DNA from: Aphanizomenon flos-aquae FACHB-1287
GTDB taxonomy: Bacteria > Cyanobacteriota > Cyanobacteriia > Cyanobacteriales > Nostocaceae
NCBI RefSeq assembly: GCF_014698755.1
Contig: NZ_JACJTO010000012.1
Span: 1 to 64,000 of the forward strand
Direction of reading: 5' to 3'
Length of the DNA: 64,000 bases
Translations under genes and position numbers: made by a program
Shown: one piece after another, positions 1 to 9,543 of the stretch
Layout: the number at the start of each line of letters is the position of its first letter
Numbering within the stretch: the first letter of the stretch is position 1
Notes under the pieces: generated by a model
What the model saw: the letters and a program-made list of their open reading frames with translations, nothing else
Databases searched by the model: none
What the model was told of the DNA's origin: nothing

Positions 1-1
1 G

Positions 2-73
2 GTTAATGCTATTACTGATGAAAATGCTCTCAATTGGTTTAATCATTGTGGATTGTTTTTTGACCCTATTTAG
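2..73 (+). CDS. C-terminal tail of a gene cut by the window start, possibly a transposase
   Basis: An open frame runs from the window edge to TAG at 71-73 and encodes 23 residues, including ENALNWFNHCGLFFDPI. The tail resembles the C-terminus of IS630-type transposases in cyanobacteria, from memory only. With so little visible, the family is a guess and the reading frame could be accidental. It is followed by about 100 bp without a gene before the acetyltransferase. Confidence 0.3.
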   Translation, partial: VNAITDENALNWFNHCGLFFDPI

Positions 74-177
74 ATAGCTATTCTTGTACTGGACTTGATA
101 TCAAACTGCTGTAATTATGACTAACCAAGATACGGAAATATATCCTGTTATAGCTGTTGCTAAGTAGATGAAGAGGG

Positions 178-855
178 ATGGTAATCAAAAAAAGTCAGAT
201 ACCAACTTTCAATCATCTTCTTCCTCCTATTAATCAAATTAATCCCCGACTAGCTTTGAAATCTTGGTTTTTTAGCCCTATCCAACCCCAAGCAAGACCA
301 GAAACAGGTACTTTACCTATTATTGGACAACTCCAAATTCGTAGAGCTACATCTGATGATTTAATAAATATTGCCCAAATTGTAGCCGAAAGCTTTCACT
401 CCCAGGAAGGTTTATGGGGTTGGGCTTTTCCCTTATTTCGTATGGGTATTTATGAAGACCTAAGACATCGTCTTCTGTTTCCTATGTCCCGTCATATTTG
501 CTTAGTTGCTGTTGACACTGCTACTGAAGATCAAAAAATTATGGGAACTATAGAAATAGGTATCAGGTTGATAGATTCTTGGACTAGTGCAAATTCGGCT
601 TTTCCTTATCTATCTAATTTAGCTATTCACCCCAGTTATCGCCGATTGGGTGTAGGTTCTAGTTTACTGATTCACTGTGAGCAAATTTCCCTAGAATGGG
701 GATTTCAAGACTTGTATCTCCATGTTTTGGAAAATAATCATCACGCCTGTCAGCTTTATTTTAAGTTAGCATATCAGGTGCATAAAATTGAATCTCCTTG
801 GGATCTACTTTTCTTTAGTCGCTCACGTCGTATATTACTACATAAGCGTATATAG
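178..855 (+). CDS. GNAT family N-acetyltransferase
   Basis: This 225-residue protein has a GCN5-related acetyltransferase domain from about residue 52 to 210, which would transfer an acetyl group from acetyl-CoA to an unknown amine. The acetyl-CoA-binding signature RRLGVGSS is at residues 155-162, after the beta-strand YLSNLAIHP, followed by the typical C-terminal ENNHHACQLYFKLAYQ (the N..A..LY.K.GF type motif). The first 50 residues are not part of the fold and may be a cyanobacterial extension. The substrate cannot be read from sequence. It stands alone, facing the minus-strand hisC. Confidence 0.85.
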   Translation: MVIKKSQIPTFNHLLPPINQINPRLALKSWFFSPIQPQARPETGTLPIIGQLQIRRATSDDLINIAQIVAESFHSQEGLWGWAFPLFRMGIYEDLRHRLLFPMSRHICLVAVDTATEDQKIMGTIEIGIRLIDSWTSANSAFPYLSNLAIHPSYRRLGVGSSLLIHCEQISLEWGFQDLYLHVLENNHHACQLYFKLAYQVHKIESPWDLLFFSRSRRILLHKRI

Positions 856-940
856 GATAAGTCAAGATTTACATTAAAAAAGTATGAGTAACTAAAAATG
901 TATATTGATACGGCCGTCAATAATTTATTGTTAATCGTTA

Positions 941-2077
941 CTATTTTAAAACTGCTTGTATGCGTTCTAGAGTGCGAGTGTTTTCTGCTGGTGTACCGAT
1001 AGTGATTCTTAACCCACTAGGTAGAAGTCTAATGAGAGTACCCTGACTTCTGAGTTTTTGGTTAATTTTTGTTAAAAATGTAGCTAGTGAGTGAGAATCA
1101 TCAGTTTTAACACGCAAGTAAATGAAGTTAGTGGTGCTGGGTGTAATTTCTAGGTTCGGATGTGATGATAAAACTGTGATCATTTTGGTTCTTTCACTGA
1201 GAGTCTGGGGAATTGATTCCAGTAAAAGTTGCCGATTTTCTAAAGCCATAAGGGCAGAAGTAATGGAAAAGCTGGGAAGATTGTAAGGAAGACGGACTTT
1301 TTCTAGAATAGCGATCGCATTTGGATGAGCGATACAATAACCTACACGCATGGCTGCGAGACGGAAAGCTTTGGAAAAGGTGCGTAATATTATCCAGTTA
1401 GGATGTTGCAATAATTCTGTAACTAAGGTAGTTTGACTAAATTCAAAGTAAGCTTCATCAATAACTACCAAAATCTCTTCTGGTAAACTTTTTAACCATT
1501 CTATTTCCCTTGTTGTTAAACAATTGCCCGTAGGAGAATTAGGATGAACAACAAAAACGACGCGAATAGGGGGGTTTTGTGTTTGTTTAATGGCAGATTT
1601 GGCAGCTTCTAAATCAGTTTCAAAGTTGCTTTGATTTCTCCCTATGGTGACAACAGGAATGGCCAAAGTCTGGGCTAAAATTCCATACATTGAAAAGGTA
1701 GGATTGGCAACTAATATAGAACCTTCTCCTCCTAAACTAGTGGCAATTAATAGGGATCTAATTAATTCATCTGAACCATTACCGACGGAAATATTTGCAG
1801 CAGTGAATGTTGAATTTGAGAGATTTGCGGATTCATTGACATATTCAGAAATAGCATTTTTCAGAGTTTCATATCCACCATCAGGATAACGATTAGTTTC
1901 AATAACTTTTTGATAAATCCCAGCTAATTTTTCTTTAATTTCTGGTGGTAGATCTAATGGACTTTCATTAGTATCTAATCTATCAAATTGAATAGGAACA
2001 GGTTCAGCACTATCACTACCGGGATGAGCTTTATAAGCGTTAAATTGGGATAAATCGGAACGGATAAATTTAAACAT
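941..2077 (-). CDS. hisC: histidinol-phosphate aminotransferase
   Basis: A class I/II PLP-dependent aminotransferase of 378 residues, the usual HisC length. It converts imidazole-acetol phosphate and glutamate to histidinol phosphate in histidine biosynthesis. Visible signatures are RLDTNESP near the N-terminus, the glycine-rich [28 protein letters not shown], and [16 protein letters not shown], which contains the PLP-binding lysine. The last motif with its R..RVGY is typical of HisC. The next gene upstream on the same strand is a TPR protein; the 100-bp gap holds a hairpin, so they need not be co-transcribed. Confidence 0.9.
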   Translation of the reverse strand: MFKFIRSDLSQFNAYKAHPGSDSAEPVPIQFDRLDTNESPLDLPPEIKEKLAGIYQKVIETNRYPDGGYETLKNAISEYVNESANLSNSTFTAANISVGNGSDELIRSLLIATSLGGEGSILVANPTFSMYGILAQTLAIPVVTIGRNQSNFETDLEAAKSAIKQTQNPPIRVVFVVHPNSPTGNCLTTREIEWLKSLPEEILVVIDEAYFEFSQTTLVTELLQHPNWIILRTFSKAFRLAAMRVGYCIAHPNAIAILEKVRLPYNLPSFSITSALMALENRQLLLESIPQTLSERTKMITVLSSHPNLEITPSTTNFIYLRVKTDDSHSLATFLTKINQKLRSQGTLIRLLPSGLRITIGTPAENTRTLERIQAVLK

Positions 2078-2091
2078 TTTTTGTTAGTTGT

Positions 2092-2115
2092 AGGGGTTTA
2101 GAAATGCTAAACCCT
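2092..2115. repeat. dispersed hairpin repeat (GGGGTTTAG family)
   Basis: GGGTTTAG and CTAAACCC pair across a five-base loop. A closely similar hairpin lies at 59497-59520, after gpmI, so this appears to be a dispersed repeat that may also act as a terminator or RNA stabiliser. Here it separates the minus-strand TPR gene from hisC. Confidence 0.6.
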
Positions 2116-2177
2116 GTTATTTTGCAATTTTCATGAGAATCAAGAAGCTTTAATCGACAGCAAAAGAGTCATTTTAA

Positions 2178-2645
2178 TTATTGTAATTTAGCAGCCATTT
2201 TATCTAATAATAGACTAACCTTTTTCGCTCTTTCGGGTTGACGCTGTTTTTGCAATAACTCTTTTGCTTGTAGTAGATTGGTTTTTGCTTCTGTTTCCTG
2301 TTGTTCCTGCATGAGAATATTCGCTAAACGTAAATAAGCGTCAGGATTTTTGGGACTGCTATCAATTACTTCACAATATAATGCTTTTGCTTCAGCAATT
2401 TGTCCCCGCTGATTTAAAATATCTCCTAACAGCAAATGTACCATATCATTGGTAGAGTTGATAGCAATAATTTTTCTAAATGCTATTTCGGCATTTTCAA
2501 AATCTTTCGCTTGATAAAAATTGATTCCTTTTTGAAATAAATTAGAGGTAATCAATGTTTTAATACTTAAATAACCAAGAATTGCCAGACCAAAAATGAC
2601 TACAGAAACCGCGATAATATTAGATGTGGGAAATGTTGATAACAT
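2178..2645 (-). CDS. membrane-anchored TPR protein
   Basis: A 155-residue protein with one N-terminal membrane helix (about residues 10-30, IIAVSVVIFGLAILGYLSI), followed by two to three tetratricopeptide repeats such as KGINFYQAKDFENAEIAFRKIIAINS and ALYCEVIDSSPKNPDAYLRLANILM. TPRs are protein-interaction modules, so a scaffold role at the membrane is likely, but no partner is evident. It starts only 4 bp downstream of the stop of the phytyltransferase gene on the same strand, so the two are probably co-transcribed. Confidence 0.8.
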   Translation of the reverse strand: MLSTFPTSNIIAVSVVIFGLAILGYLSIKTLITSNLFQKGINFYQAKDFENAEIAFRKIIAINSTNDMVHLLLGDILNQRGQIAEAKALYCEVIDSSPKNPDAYLRLANILMQEQQETEAKTNLLQAKELLQKQRQPERAKKVSLLLDKMAAKLQ

Positions 2646-2649
2646 GATT

Positions 2650-3591
2650 TTAAGCTAATAAACAGGAGACGGGAAAAATTAGATATTCAATGAAAAACAA
2701 TTTCCAGATAAATTGATAGAAGTTAGTAATGGCTTTTGTGTTTTGTAAATCAACCCCTGCACCTTGCCACCACATCACAATTAAAGTTATTGTATGGGTA
2801 ATTAAAACAAAAATGGTGTTAACTTCCGCAAGATGAAATAATGCTACTAAAATCATGCCTCCATAACAAATTGTTAATACCCAAAGTGCCAGATTAAATA
2901 CTTTTTGTTGTCCGAGTTGGAGGGTAAAAGTTGTGATATTATAAACTCTATCACCTTCCATATCAGGAATATCTTTGAAAATAGCGATCGCAAATGTAAA
3001 TACTAAGATAAAAATCGTTAAAGCCCAAACTGCACCTGGAATACCTTGGCTTCTTTGCAATACCCAACTAAAATGCAAAAACAAACCTAAATTAACAATC
3101 GTTCCCCGCACCGAAAAAATACATAAAGCCGCCCAAAAAGGAAACTGTTTTAACCGAATTGGTGGTAAAGAATAAGCCGTACCGATTGCTAAACTTATCG
3201 TTACCATTCCCATTAAAAAAGGTCCAGTTAACAAGGCTACAGCCAAAGCCAAAATACCAGCAATAACAACAATTAATTGTCCTTGTCCTTTGGTAAATTC
3301 ACCCGAAGCTAAAGGTAAATCAGGTTTATTGATTTTATCAATATCAATATCTTCCAATTGATTCAAACCAACAATATAAATATTACCACTTATACAAGCA
3401 ATCCATGTTCCTAAAATTTGCCCAATATGCAAACCAGAAAAACTTGTAGAAGTGACACCCAGAGTAATTAAATATAAACCCAAAACACTCAAACTTGTTC
3501 CCATAATTGTATGAGGACGGGAAAACTTCCAAAAAGAATAAAACCAACTTTTTGGAGAAACAGCCGAACTTTGTTGATAAAATTGATTCAT
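2650..3591 (-). CDS. homogentisate phytyltransferase
   Basis: A UbiA-superfamily membrane prenyltransferase of 313 residues. It condenses homogentisate with phytyl diphosphate to give 2-methyl-6-phytylbenzoquinone, the committed step of tocopherol (vitamin E) synthesis. The Mg-prenyl-diphosphate motif NQLEDIDIDKINKPDLP is at residues 77-93 and a second Asp motif, FKDIPDMEGDR, lies near residues 205-215. About eight hydrophobic helices fit the family. The sequence pattern matches the cyanobacterial HPT (slr1736-like) rather than UbiA or chlorophyll synthase. The next tocopherol enzyme, a gamma-tocopherol methyltransferase, lies 161 bp upstream on the same strand. Confidence 0.88.
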   Translation of the reverse strand: MNQFYQQSSAVSPKSWFYSFWKFSRPHTIMGTSLSVLGLYLITLGVTSTSFSGLHIGQILGTWIACISGNIYIVGLNQLEDIDIDKINKPDLPLASGEFTKGQGQLIVVIAGILALAVALLTGPFLMGMVTISLAIGTAYSLPPIRLKQFPFWAALCIFSVRGTIVNLGLFLHFSWVLQRSQGIPGAVWALTIFILVFTFAIAIFKDIPDMEGDRVYNITTFTLQLGQQKVFNLALWVLTICYGGMILVALFHLAEVNTIFVLITHTITLIVMWWQGAGVDLQNTKAITNFYQFIWKLFFIEYLIFPVSCLLA

Positions 3592-3752
3592 TTTTACCCT
3601 TTATTATTCTTAAGCACCTAAAAAAATTGAACTGATACCATTTCTTAATGAAACCGAGCCAAATTTCCCAAACTTGTCTTCTTCTCCGTGTCCTCTGTGC
3701 CTCTGTGGTTCGTTAATCTTTAAATTGAGCATATTTTCATACAAAATTCAAC

Positions 3753-4595
3753 TTACTTTGTCCCGCGTAATAAACCAAAGCGAACTAACCCAGTTTCATA
3801 ACCTCGACGCATTAACCCCAAAGACAATGCTCCTTGAATTGTACTCCAACCCGCCATTAATAAACCGATAAATGCTTGGGGCGTAAATGCTGAATCAATT
3901 ACCACATTCCAAAAAGGTGCAACTGCGGTTGACCAATCAGCCGTGCGAATATTAGTTAATGGTAATTGCCAAGCGATCGCTTCATACTCCGCTAAAGAAA
4001 TTACATACGGTAAACAATAGACCTGATAAATATCCTGCAAGTGCTTTTGTTCATCCGCAGTCAGTGGTGACTTATCCGTATTTCGATGACACCATGTCAC
4101 CATAATCAAAGTCCCACCGGGTTTTAACACGCGATAGCACTCTTGCAAAAATTTAGTTTTATCTGGCATATGTTCACCGCTTTCTAGTGACCATACCAAA
4201 TCAAAAGAATTATCCTCAAAGGGCATTTCCTGGGCATTGGCCACCATGAATCTAGCCTTTTGACTCAAATTCATTGCTAAAGATCTTTCCATGGCTCTAG
4301 CGGCTTGTACAGGACTCAATGTAATTCCCGTGGCATTTGCCCCAAACTTTTCAGCTAAGTATAAAGAACTACCACCTATTCCACAGCCCACATCAAGGAT
4401 ATTTTTAGCACTATGAACATCAGCCCATTTTAGCAGTTCTTCAATTAAATCAATTTGTGCTTGACGGCGTTCTTTCACCTGTTTACCATCTACACCATAA
4501 TAACCGTGGTGCATATGTTCTCCCCAAATCTGCTCCCATAGACTGGAAGAAGCATCGTAAAATTCCTGAATTTGCTTGTAAAGTATTTGGCTCAT
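3753..4595 (-). CDS. gamma-tocopherol methyltransferase
   Basis: A SAM-dependent class I methyltransferase of 280 residues. It would methylate gamma-tocopherol to alpha-tocopherol, the last step of the pathway. The SAM-binding motif I ILDVGCGIGGSSLYL is at residues 66-80, and WSLESGEHMPDK and VLKPGGTLIMVTWCHR follow. The N-terminal FYDASSSLWEQIWGEHMHHGYYG and the C-terminal PYVISLAEYEAIA closely fit the cyanobacterial and plant gamma-TMT (slr0089/VTE4) pattern. The tocopherol cyclase and the MPBQ methyltransferase are not in this window. A sterol- or sarcosine-type methyltransferase is less likely given the strong N-terminal match. Confidence 0.85.
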   Translation of the reverse strand: MSQILYKQIQEFYDASSSLWEQIWGEHMHHGYYGVDGKQVKERRQAQIDLIEELLKWADVHSAKNILDVGCGIGGSSLYLAEKFGANATGITLSPVQAARAMERSLAMNLSQKARFMVANAQEMPFEDNSFDLVWSLESGEHMPDKTKFLQECYRVLKPGGTLIMVTWCHRNTDKSPLTADEQKHLQDIYQVYCLPYVISLAEYEAIAWQLPLTNIRTADWSTAVAPFWNVVIDSAFTPQAFIGLLMAGWSTIQGALSLGLMRRGYETGLVRFGLLRGTK

Positions 4596-4766
4596 TAATT
4601 TAGTAATAAAAAGATTACAGGAAATTGAAAAAATATATTCTTAGGCTACCATCTATGTTTTTAATTAGATAGGGCTATTATTTCGCCTGGGAATAACTGA
4701 TTAATTCTACCTTGCGAATCTTGAAAATAACCTAAATACACAAATTTTCTTGGTTTTTAATTATTT

Positions 4767-6122
4767 ATGACTGTTGCTCGGACAATTTGTTTGGGGTTTA
4801 TCGCTGTCATTCTCTTAGGAACAATTCTCTTAACCATGCCTTTTTCTACTGGTAATGGTAATTGGAATGATCCCATTGTGGCATTATTTACTTCCACCTC
4901 CGCAGTTTGTGTGACTGGTTTAGCAGTGGTAGACACTGGTACTGACTTTTCCTTTTTAGGTCAGTTATTTATTGCTCTTTTAGCCCAAATTGGTGGTTTA
5001 GGTTATATGACAACTACCACATTTTTAATGTTATTAATGGGCAGAAAATTTGATTTGCGACAAAAAGTAGCAATTCAACAAGCTTTAGATCGTCCGGGGA
5101 TGAGTGGAAGCACTCAAATTATCCGTTCTATTATTGCAACTACCCTATTGTTTGAACTTACGGGAGTATTGCTATTAATGATAGCTTTTGTCCCGGAAAA
5201 AGGTTGGCAAGAAGGAACTTGGTTAGCAATTTTTCATAGTGTTAGTGCTTGGAATAATGCTGGATTTAGTCTATTTAAAGATAATTTAATCAGTTATCAA
5301 TCTTCTCCTTTAGTGATTTTAACAATTGGCACATTAATTATTTTTGGAGGTATTGGTTATCAGGTAATTTTGGATATGTATTTATGGTTGAGAGATAGCT
5401 TTACTTATCAAAGTAATCGCATCATCAAAAAAACAAGTTTTTTAACATTTTCCCTAGATTTTAAAGTTGCTATGAGTACAACTTTAATATTATTAATATT
5501 AGGCACAATTGCTCTTTTCTTAATAGAAGTTAGAAATGATAGTACCTTTGGAAAACTAAATTTATCCGACAAACTATTAGTTGCTTGGTTTCAGTCAGTT
5601 ACTACCAGAACCGCTGGTTTTAATAGTATTGATATTGGGAAAATGACCAATGCTGGATTATTCATTATGATTGCTCTCATGTTTATTGGTGCAAGTCCTG
5701 GAGGTACAGGAGGAGGAATTAAAACCACAACTTTACGAGTGATTACGAGTTGTACAAAGGCAATTTTGCAAGGGAAAGAGGAGGTATTATTATATAATCG
5801 CAAAATTGCCATATCATTAATTTTGAAAGCCGTGGGTGTGGTGTTTGGTTCATTAGCAACAGTGATTGTAGCTACGGTTTTAATTAGTATTACCGACCCG
5901 GAATTTCCCTTTATTCAAATTCTTTTTGAAGTAGTATCAGCCTTTGGTACAGTGGGACTTTCTACAGGAATTACAGCTACTGTTTCTACCGCAGCCAAAT
6001 TAATTTTAATTCTCACCATGTATATTGGTCGAGTTGGTATTTTACTATTAATGTCATCCATACTAGGTGATCCTCGTCCTAGCAGAATTCATTATCCTGA
6101 AGAAAATCTCCTTGTAGGATAA
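4767..6122 (+). CDS. ktrB: Trk/Ktr-type potassium uptake channel subunit KtrB
   Basis: A 451-residue integral membrane protein of the TrkH/KtrB superfamily, the K+-translocating subunit. The fold is four M1-P-M2 units. The selectivity-filter-type segments, each with a conserved glycine, are seen as TSTSAVCVTGLAVVDT, HSVSAWNNAGFSLFKD, QSVTTRTAGFNSID and EVVSAFGTVGLSTGIT. The loop IGASPGGTGGGIKTTT is the glycine-rich gating loop of the family. The first residues MTVARTICLGF begin inside the first helix, so the start is tight. The partner ktrA follows on the same strand, separated only by a heptamer repeat array. Confidence 0.9.
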   Translation: MTVARTICLGFIAVILLGTILLTMPFSTGNGNWNDPIVALFTSTSAVCVTGLAVVDTGTDFSFLGQLFIALLAQIGGLGYMTTTTFLMLLMGRKFDLRQKVAIQQALDRPGMSGSTQIIRSIIATTLLFELTGVLLLMIAFVPEKGWQEGTWLAIFHSVSAWNNAGFSLFKDNLISYQSSPLVILTIGTLIIFGGIGYQVILDMYLWLRDSFTYQSNRIIKKTSFLTFSLDFKVAMSTTLILLILGTIALFLIEVRNDSTFGKLNLSDKLLVAWFQSVTTRTAGFNSIDIGKMTNAGLFIMIALMFIGASPGGTGGGIKTTTLRVITSCTKAILQGKEEVLLYNRKIAISLILKAVGVVFGSLATVIVATVLISITDPEFPFIQILFEVVSAFGTVGLSTGITATVSTAAKLILILTMYIGRVGILLLMSSILGDPRPSRIHYPEENLLVG

Positions 6123-6292
6123 TTACCAATTACCAATTACCAATTACCAATTACCCATTACCAATTACCCATTACCCATTACCCATTACCAATTACCAAT
6201 TACCCATTACCAATTACCAATTACCCATTACCCATTACCCATTACCCATTACCCATTACCCATTACCCATTACCCATTACCCATTACCAATT
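6122..6292. repeat. heptameric tandem repeat array (ATTACCA/ATTACCC)
   Basis: About 24 units of the heptamer ATTACCA or ATTACCC fill the whole interval between the ktrB stop and the ktrA ATG. The two variants are interspersed without an obvious higher-order period. Such short tandemly repeated repetitive (STRR) sequences are known in filamentous cyanobacteria. Because the array abuts the ATG, no purine-rich ribosome-binding site is present in front of ktrA. Confidence 0.95.
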
Positions 6293-6988
6293 ATGAATCT
6301 TTCATCATTAAAATTTCTTCGCAGTTTACGTAAAGATAACCACCAATTTGCTGTCATTGGTTTAGGTAGATTTGGTCGTTCTGTTTGTTCAACATTGCAT
6401 AATTTAGGTTATCAAGTATTAGCTACAGACGTTGACGAAAAACGGGTTTCTGAGGCTTTGAATGAGCAAATAGTCAGTCATGCTTTACAACTAGATTCAA
6501 CCGAACCAGCAGCACTAAAAGAAGCCGGAATTTTTGAATTTGATACAGTAATTATAGCCATTGGTAACTACGTTCAAGAAAGTATTATTACTACTTTAAA
6601 CGTAAAAGAAGGAGGTGTACCTCACGTAATTGCTAAAGCCTCTAGTGAAGTTCACCATAAATTATTAAATCGAGTGGGAGCAGATCATGTAGTATTTCCT
6701 GAATATGAAGCCGGTTGTGCTTTAGCACGAACACTGACAAAACCAGGAATTTTAGAAAGATTTGATCTTGACCCAGATAATAGTATTGTGGAGTTAATTG
6801 TTCCTGATGAATTTCATGGGAAAACTATTGCTGAACTTCAACTTCGTAACCGTTATGGTTTAAATATGTTGGCCGTAAGTCATGATAGTAAATTTATCAT
6901 CAATCCTGAACCAACTAAACGTTTAGAAAAAGGTTCTGTAATGGTAGTAATTGGTTGTAATAAAGATATTAACCGGTTACCAATGTAG
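6293..6988 (+). CDS. ktrA: KtrA/TrkA regulatory subunit of potassium uptake
   Basis: A 231-residue cytosolic RCK protein that gates KtrB in response to nucleotide. The Rossmann motif GLGRFG is at residues 23-28, followed by the acidic end of strand 2 (ATDVDEKRV), giving an RCK_N domain to about residue 140. An RCK_C domain runs to the C-terminus (IVELIVPDEFHGKTIAELQLRNRYGLNMLAV...VMVVIGCNKDINRL). The start MNLSSLKFLRSLRK fits the family N-terminus. It lies directly after a repeat array that leaves no Shine-Dalgarno sequence, so translation may depend on coupling to ktrB or on an unstructured leader. Confidence 0.9.
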   Translation: MNLSSLKFLRSLRKDNHQFAVIGLGRFGRSVCSTLHNLGYQVLATDVDEKRVSEALNEQIVSHALQLDSTEPAALKEAGIFEFDTVIIAIGNYVQESIITTLNVKEGGVPHVIAKASSEVHHKLLNRVGADHVVFPEYEAGCALARTLTKPGILERFDLDPDNSIVELIVPDEFHGKTIAELQLRNRYGLNMLAVSHDSKFIINPEPTKRLEKGSVMVVIGCNKDINRLPM

Positions 6989-7035
6989 GGAACAGGAAAC
7001 AGAGAATAATAATTTTCTCAATTACCAATTACCCA

Positions 7036-8166
7036 TTATTTTGGATTTGTCATTTGTTTATTTGGTGTCAAATTTAGTAAAGTAGTTTTGTCCCTTACTG
7101 AAGTATTTATAGGTAAGTCTTCAACTGGGGGAAGATTTGCCGGCAGTTGTTCAACTGGTGGGGTAATAATTGGTGTTCCATTATTGGGTTGATTTACTGG
7201 CAATTGCTTGGGTGCTAAAATCTGGGTAATTTGCTGCATGATTTGTTCTGTTTTAGTCACTTGCTCAATATTTCCCTCTTTTATGTACTGTTCACGAGCA
7301 CGTTTTAAGGCTCGAGCAGATTCATTCCAAGCACCTTGATTATACAAAGTTACTCCTAAATTATAATAAGCTGAGGTATTTTTAGCATTTTGAACAACTG
7401 CTTGTTGATAAATATTAATTGCTTCGGCAGTTCGGCCTTGATTTACTAAAAGACTACCCAAATTATTATAGGCTAGAAAATTTTCAGGATCTATTTTTAA
7501 AACTTCCTGATAGGCAGAAATAGCCGCTTCTATTTGACCTTCTTGTTGTTGAACAATTGCTAAATTAAAGTAGGCCTTTTTATGATTTCTGTTTAGGTTA
7601 ATTGCTTGTTGATAGGCAGCAATTGCATCTTGACGCTGTTCTTGTTCATACAATAAAACTCCTGTATTATAATAGGCATCAGCTAAAGTAGGAGTAACAA
7701 CTAAGGCTTGACGATAAGCTGTAATTGCGGCTTCTTTTTGCCCTTGTCTTTGCAAAGCTACACCTAAATTATAATAAGCTTCTCCCAAATTGGGACTTAA
7801 TCTAATAGCTTCTCCAAATTCTTGGATAGCTAAATTGAGACGATTTTGCTGCAAAAAAATGTTCCCTAAATAATTTCGCGCTGTGCCAATATTAGGGTCT
7901 CGCTCTAAGGCTTTGCGAAAAGCAATTTCTGAATTCTGAAAATCTTGACGATTATAAAATGTTACCCCCTGTTGAAAAAATATAGCTGCATCTAAATCTT
8001 GAGAAACAACTTCTGCTGCTAATAGCTTACTATTAGGAGCATGAATAATTGCAGGTAAGGTCAACATTAAAAATGCAGAAGAAGTAGAGATAATAGTCGT
8101 TAATACTTGCTTGTACGTAGCCAGGACTACGTTGAAATGCGGAAATTTATGAAATATCTGATACAT
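7036..8166 (-). CDS. secreted or anchored TPR-repeat protein
   Basis: 376 residues with a hydrophobic N-terminal segment (about residues 22-45, TIISTSSAFLMLTLPAIIH) that looks like a signal peptide or anchor. Then come about seven consecutive TPR units of 34 residues, each with the pattern A...LG......G....AI..Y..A...NP. The tail (from about residue 310) is rich in Pro, Asn and Thr and low-complexity. TPR arrays bind proteins or peptides; a periplasmic scaffold or envelope role is a reasonable inference. No operon partner is adjacent on the same strand. Confidence 0.8.
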   Translation of the reverse strand: MYQIFHKFPHFNVVLATYKQVLTTIISTSSAFLMLTLPAIIHAPNSKLLAAEVVSQDLDAAIFFQQGVTFYNRQDFQNSEIAFRKALERDPNIGTARNYLGNIFLQQNRLNLAIQEFGEAIRLSPNLGEAYYNLGVALQRQGQKEAAITAYRQALVVTPTLADAYYNTGVLLYEQEQRQDAIAAYQQAINLNRNHKKAYFNLAIVQQQEGQIEAAISAYQEVLKIDPENFLAYNNLGSLLVNQGRTAEAINIYQQAVVQNAKNTSAYYNLGVTLYNQGAWNESARALKRAREQYIKEGNIEQVTKTEQIMQQITQILAPKQLPVNQPNNGTPIITPPVEQLPANLPPVEDLPINTSVRDKTTLLNLTPNKQMTNPK

Positions 8167-8246
8167 AATTTACCACCCCTTAGTTATAATCAACTTAATC
8201 TCAATTAGATTATCTATTACTTCATTAAAAATTCATCAAAAATTCA

Positions 8247-9389
8247 TCATTGAATATTTTTTCCTTCTGGTAAAATCAACATGGCATCACCGAACGAATA
8301 AAAGCGATATTGGGCAGCGATAGCTTGTTCATAAAGATCTAACAATCTTTTTCTACCAATTAAAGCACTAACCAGCATTAATAAACTAGAACGGGGTAAA
8401 TGAAAATTGGTGATTAAACCCTCCACAACCTGCCATTTATACCCAGGATAAATAAACAAATTTGTTTGACCCACAAAAGGCTGTAAAGCTCCTAATTGTG
8501 CAGCACCTTCCAAAGCCCTTACCGCTGTTGTTCCCACCGCAATAATTCGTCCCCCAGCGGCCCGAGTAGCCAGAACTTGCTCAACGGTATCAGAAGAAAC
8601 TTCAATCCATTCTTTGTGCATGACATGATTAGTAACGTCTTTAACTTCTACTGGGCGGAAAGTACCTATACCAACATGAAGAGTAATAAAAGCCTGGTTA
8701 ATACCATAATTACGCAGTTTTTCTAATAAACTTGGTGTAAAATGCAATCCTGCTGTTGGGGCAGCGATCGCTCCTTGTTCTTGAGCATACACCGTCTGAT
8801 ATTGTTCATCAGCAGCCGTAGAAGCCGTAATATAAGGAGGTAGTGGAATCTGTCCAAACTTCCCTAACACCTGCACTAAAGGAACTTCTGGGGGTAAATC
8901 AAACTGTAATAAACGCCCCCCAGTTTCTGGGTCTGACTCTACAACTGTTGCCCTTAATTCCTGTTTTTCCCCATCGCCCACCGCTGTAAAAATAATCTCA
9001 CTACCCACCTTAAACCGTTTACCGGGTTTTACTAAAGCTAACCAGCAATTATGCCTCCGTTCCTCTAACAGTAATACCTCCACTTCTGCACCCGTAGATC
9101 TACAACCATACAACCGAGCGGGAATTACTTTTGTATTATTCATAACTAGTAAATCCCCTGGCTTCAGTAATTCCGATAAATCACGGAAAATATGATGTAA
9201 AGGTGGTATAGTTTTACCAGTTTCAGCAGAATTAACAACCAATAACTTAGAACTATCTCTAGGAACAGCAGGATTTTGAGCAATTAATTCTGGTGGAAGT
9301 TCGTAGTCATAACTAGACAACAAACAATCTAAATTGATATCATTTGCAGCTTCTAGTTGTGTTTGATTTTGTAGTATTTGTTGTTTCAT
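8247..9389 (-). CDS. queA: tRNA preQ1(34) S-adenosylmethionine ribosyltransferase-isomerase
   Basis: QueA transfers and isomerises the ribosyl moiety of SAM onto preQ1 in tRNA, making epoxyqueuosine. The 380-residue sequence shows the family's blocks in order: [19 protein letters not shown] near residue 27, [28 protein letters not shown], the [13 protein letters not shown] motif, [19 protein letters not shown], and the C-terminal [19 protein letters not shown]. The length is slightly over the usual 340-360 because of about 20 extra N-terminal residues; an internal start could be used instead. Confidence 0.95.
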   Translation of the reverse strand: MKQQILQNQTQLEAANDINLDCLLSSYDYELPPELIAQNPAVPRDSSKLLVVNSAETGKTIPPLHHIFRDLSELLKPGDLLVMNNTKVIPARLYGCRSTGAEVEVLLLEERRHNCWLALVKPGKRFKVGSEIIFTAVGDGEKQELRATVVESDPETGGRLLQFDLPPEVPLVQVLGKFGQIPLPPYITASTAADEQYQTVYAQEQGAIAAPTAGLHFTPSLLEKLRNYGINQAFITLHVGIGTFRPVEVKDVTNHVMHKEWIEVSSDTVEQVLATRAAGGRIIAVGTTAVRALEGAAQLGALQPFVGQTNLFIYPGYKWQVVEGLITNFHLPRSSLLMLVSALIGRKRLLDLYEQAIAAQYRFYSFGDAMLILPEGKNIQ

Positions 9390-9543
9390 AATTAGTTAAT
9401 TAATTGGTTCAAAAGTTATTTGTTTTTGCTCAAATTGGGTAAATCTCCCCATATAAAGACGGGTGCTTTTACCCTACCAGGAATTTCACTCAATTGAAGA
9501 CAATAGATAGGTAAAACTAAACTAAATGTGACCCCATAAAATC

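Noticed and set aside
1644-1889. Frame opposite hisC
   Set aside because: A shadow of the HisC reading frame on the other strand.
6122-6292. Heptamer array considered as a CRISPR or iteron origin
   Set aside because: Units are 7 bp without spacers, and no replication initiator gene is nearby.
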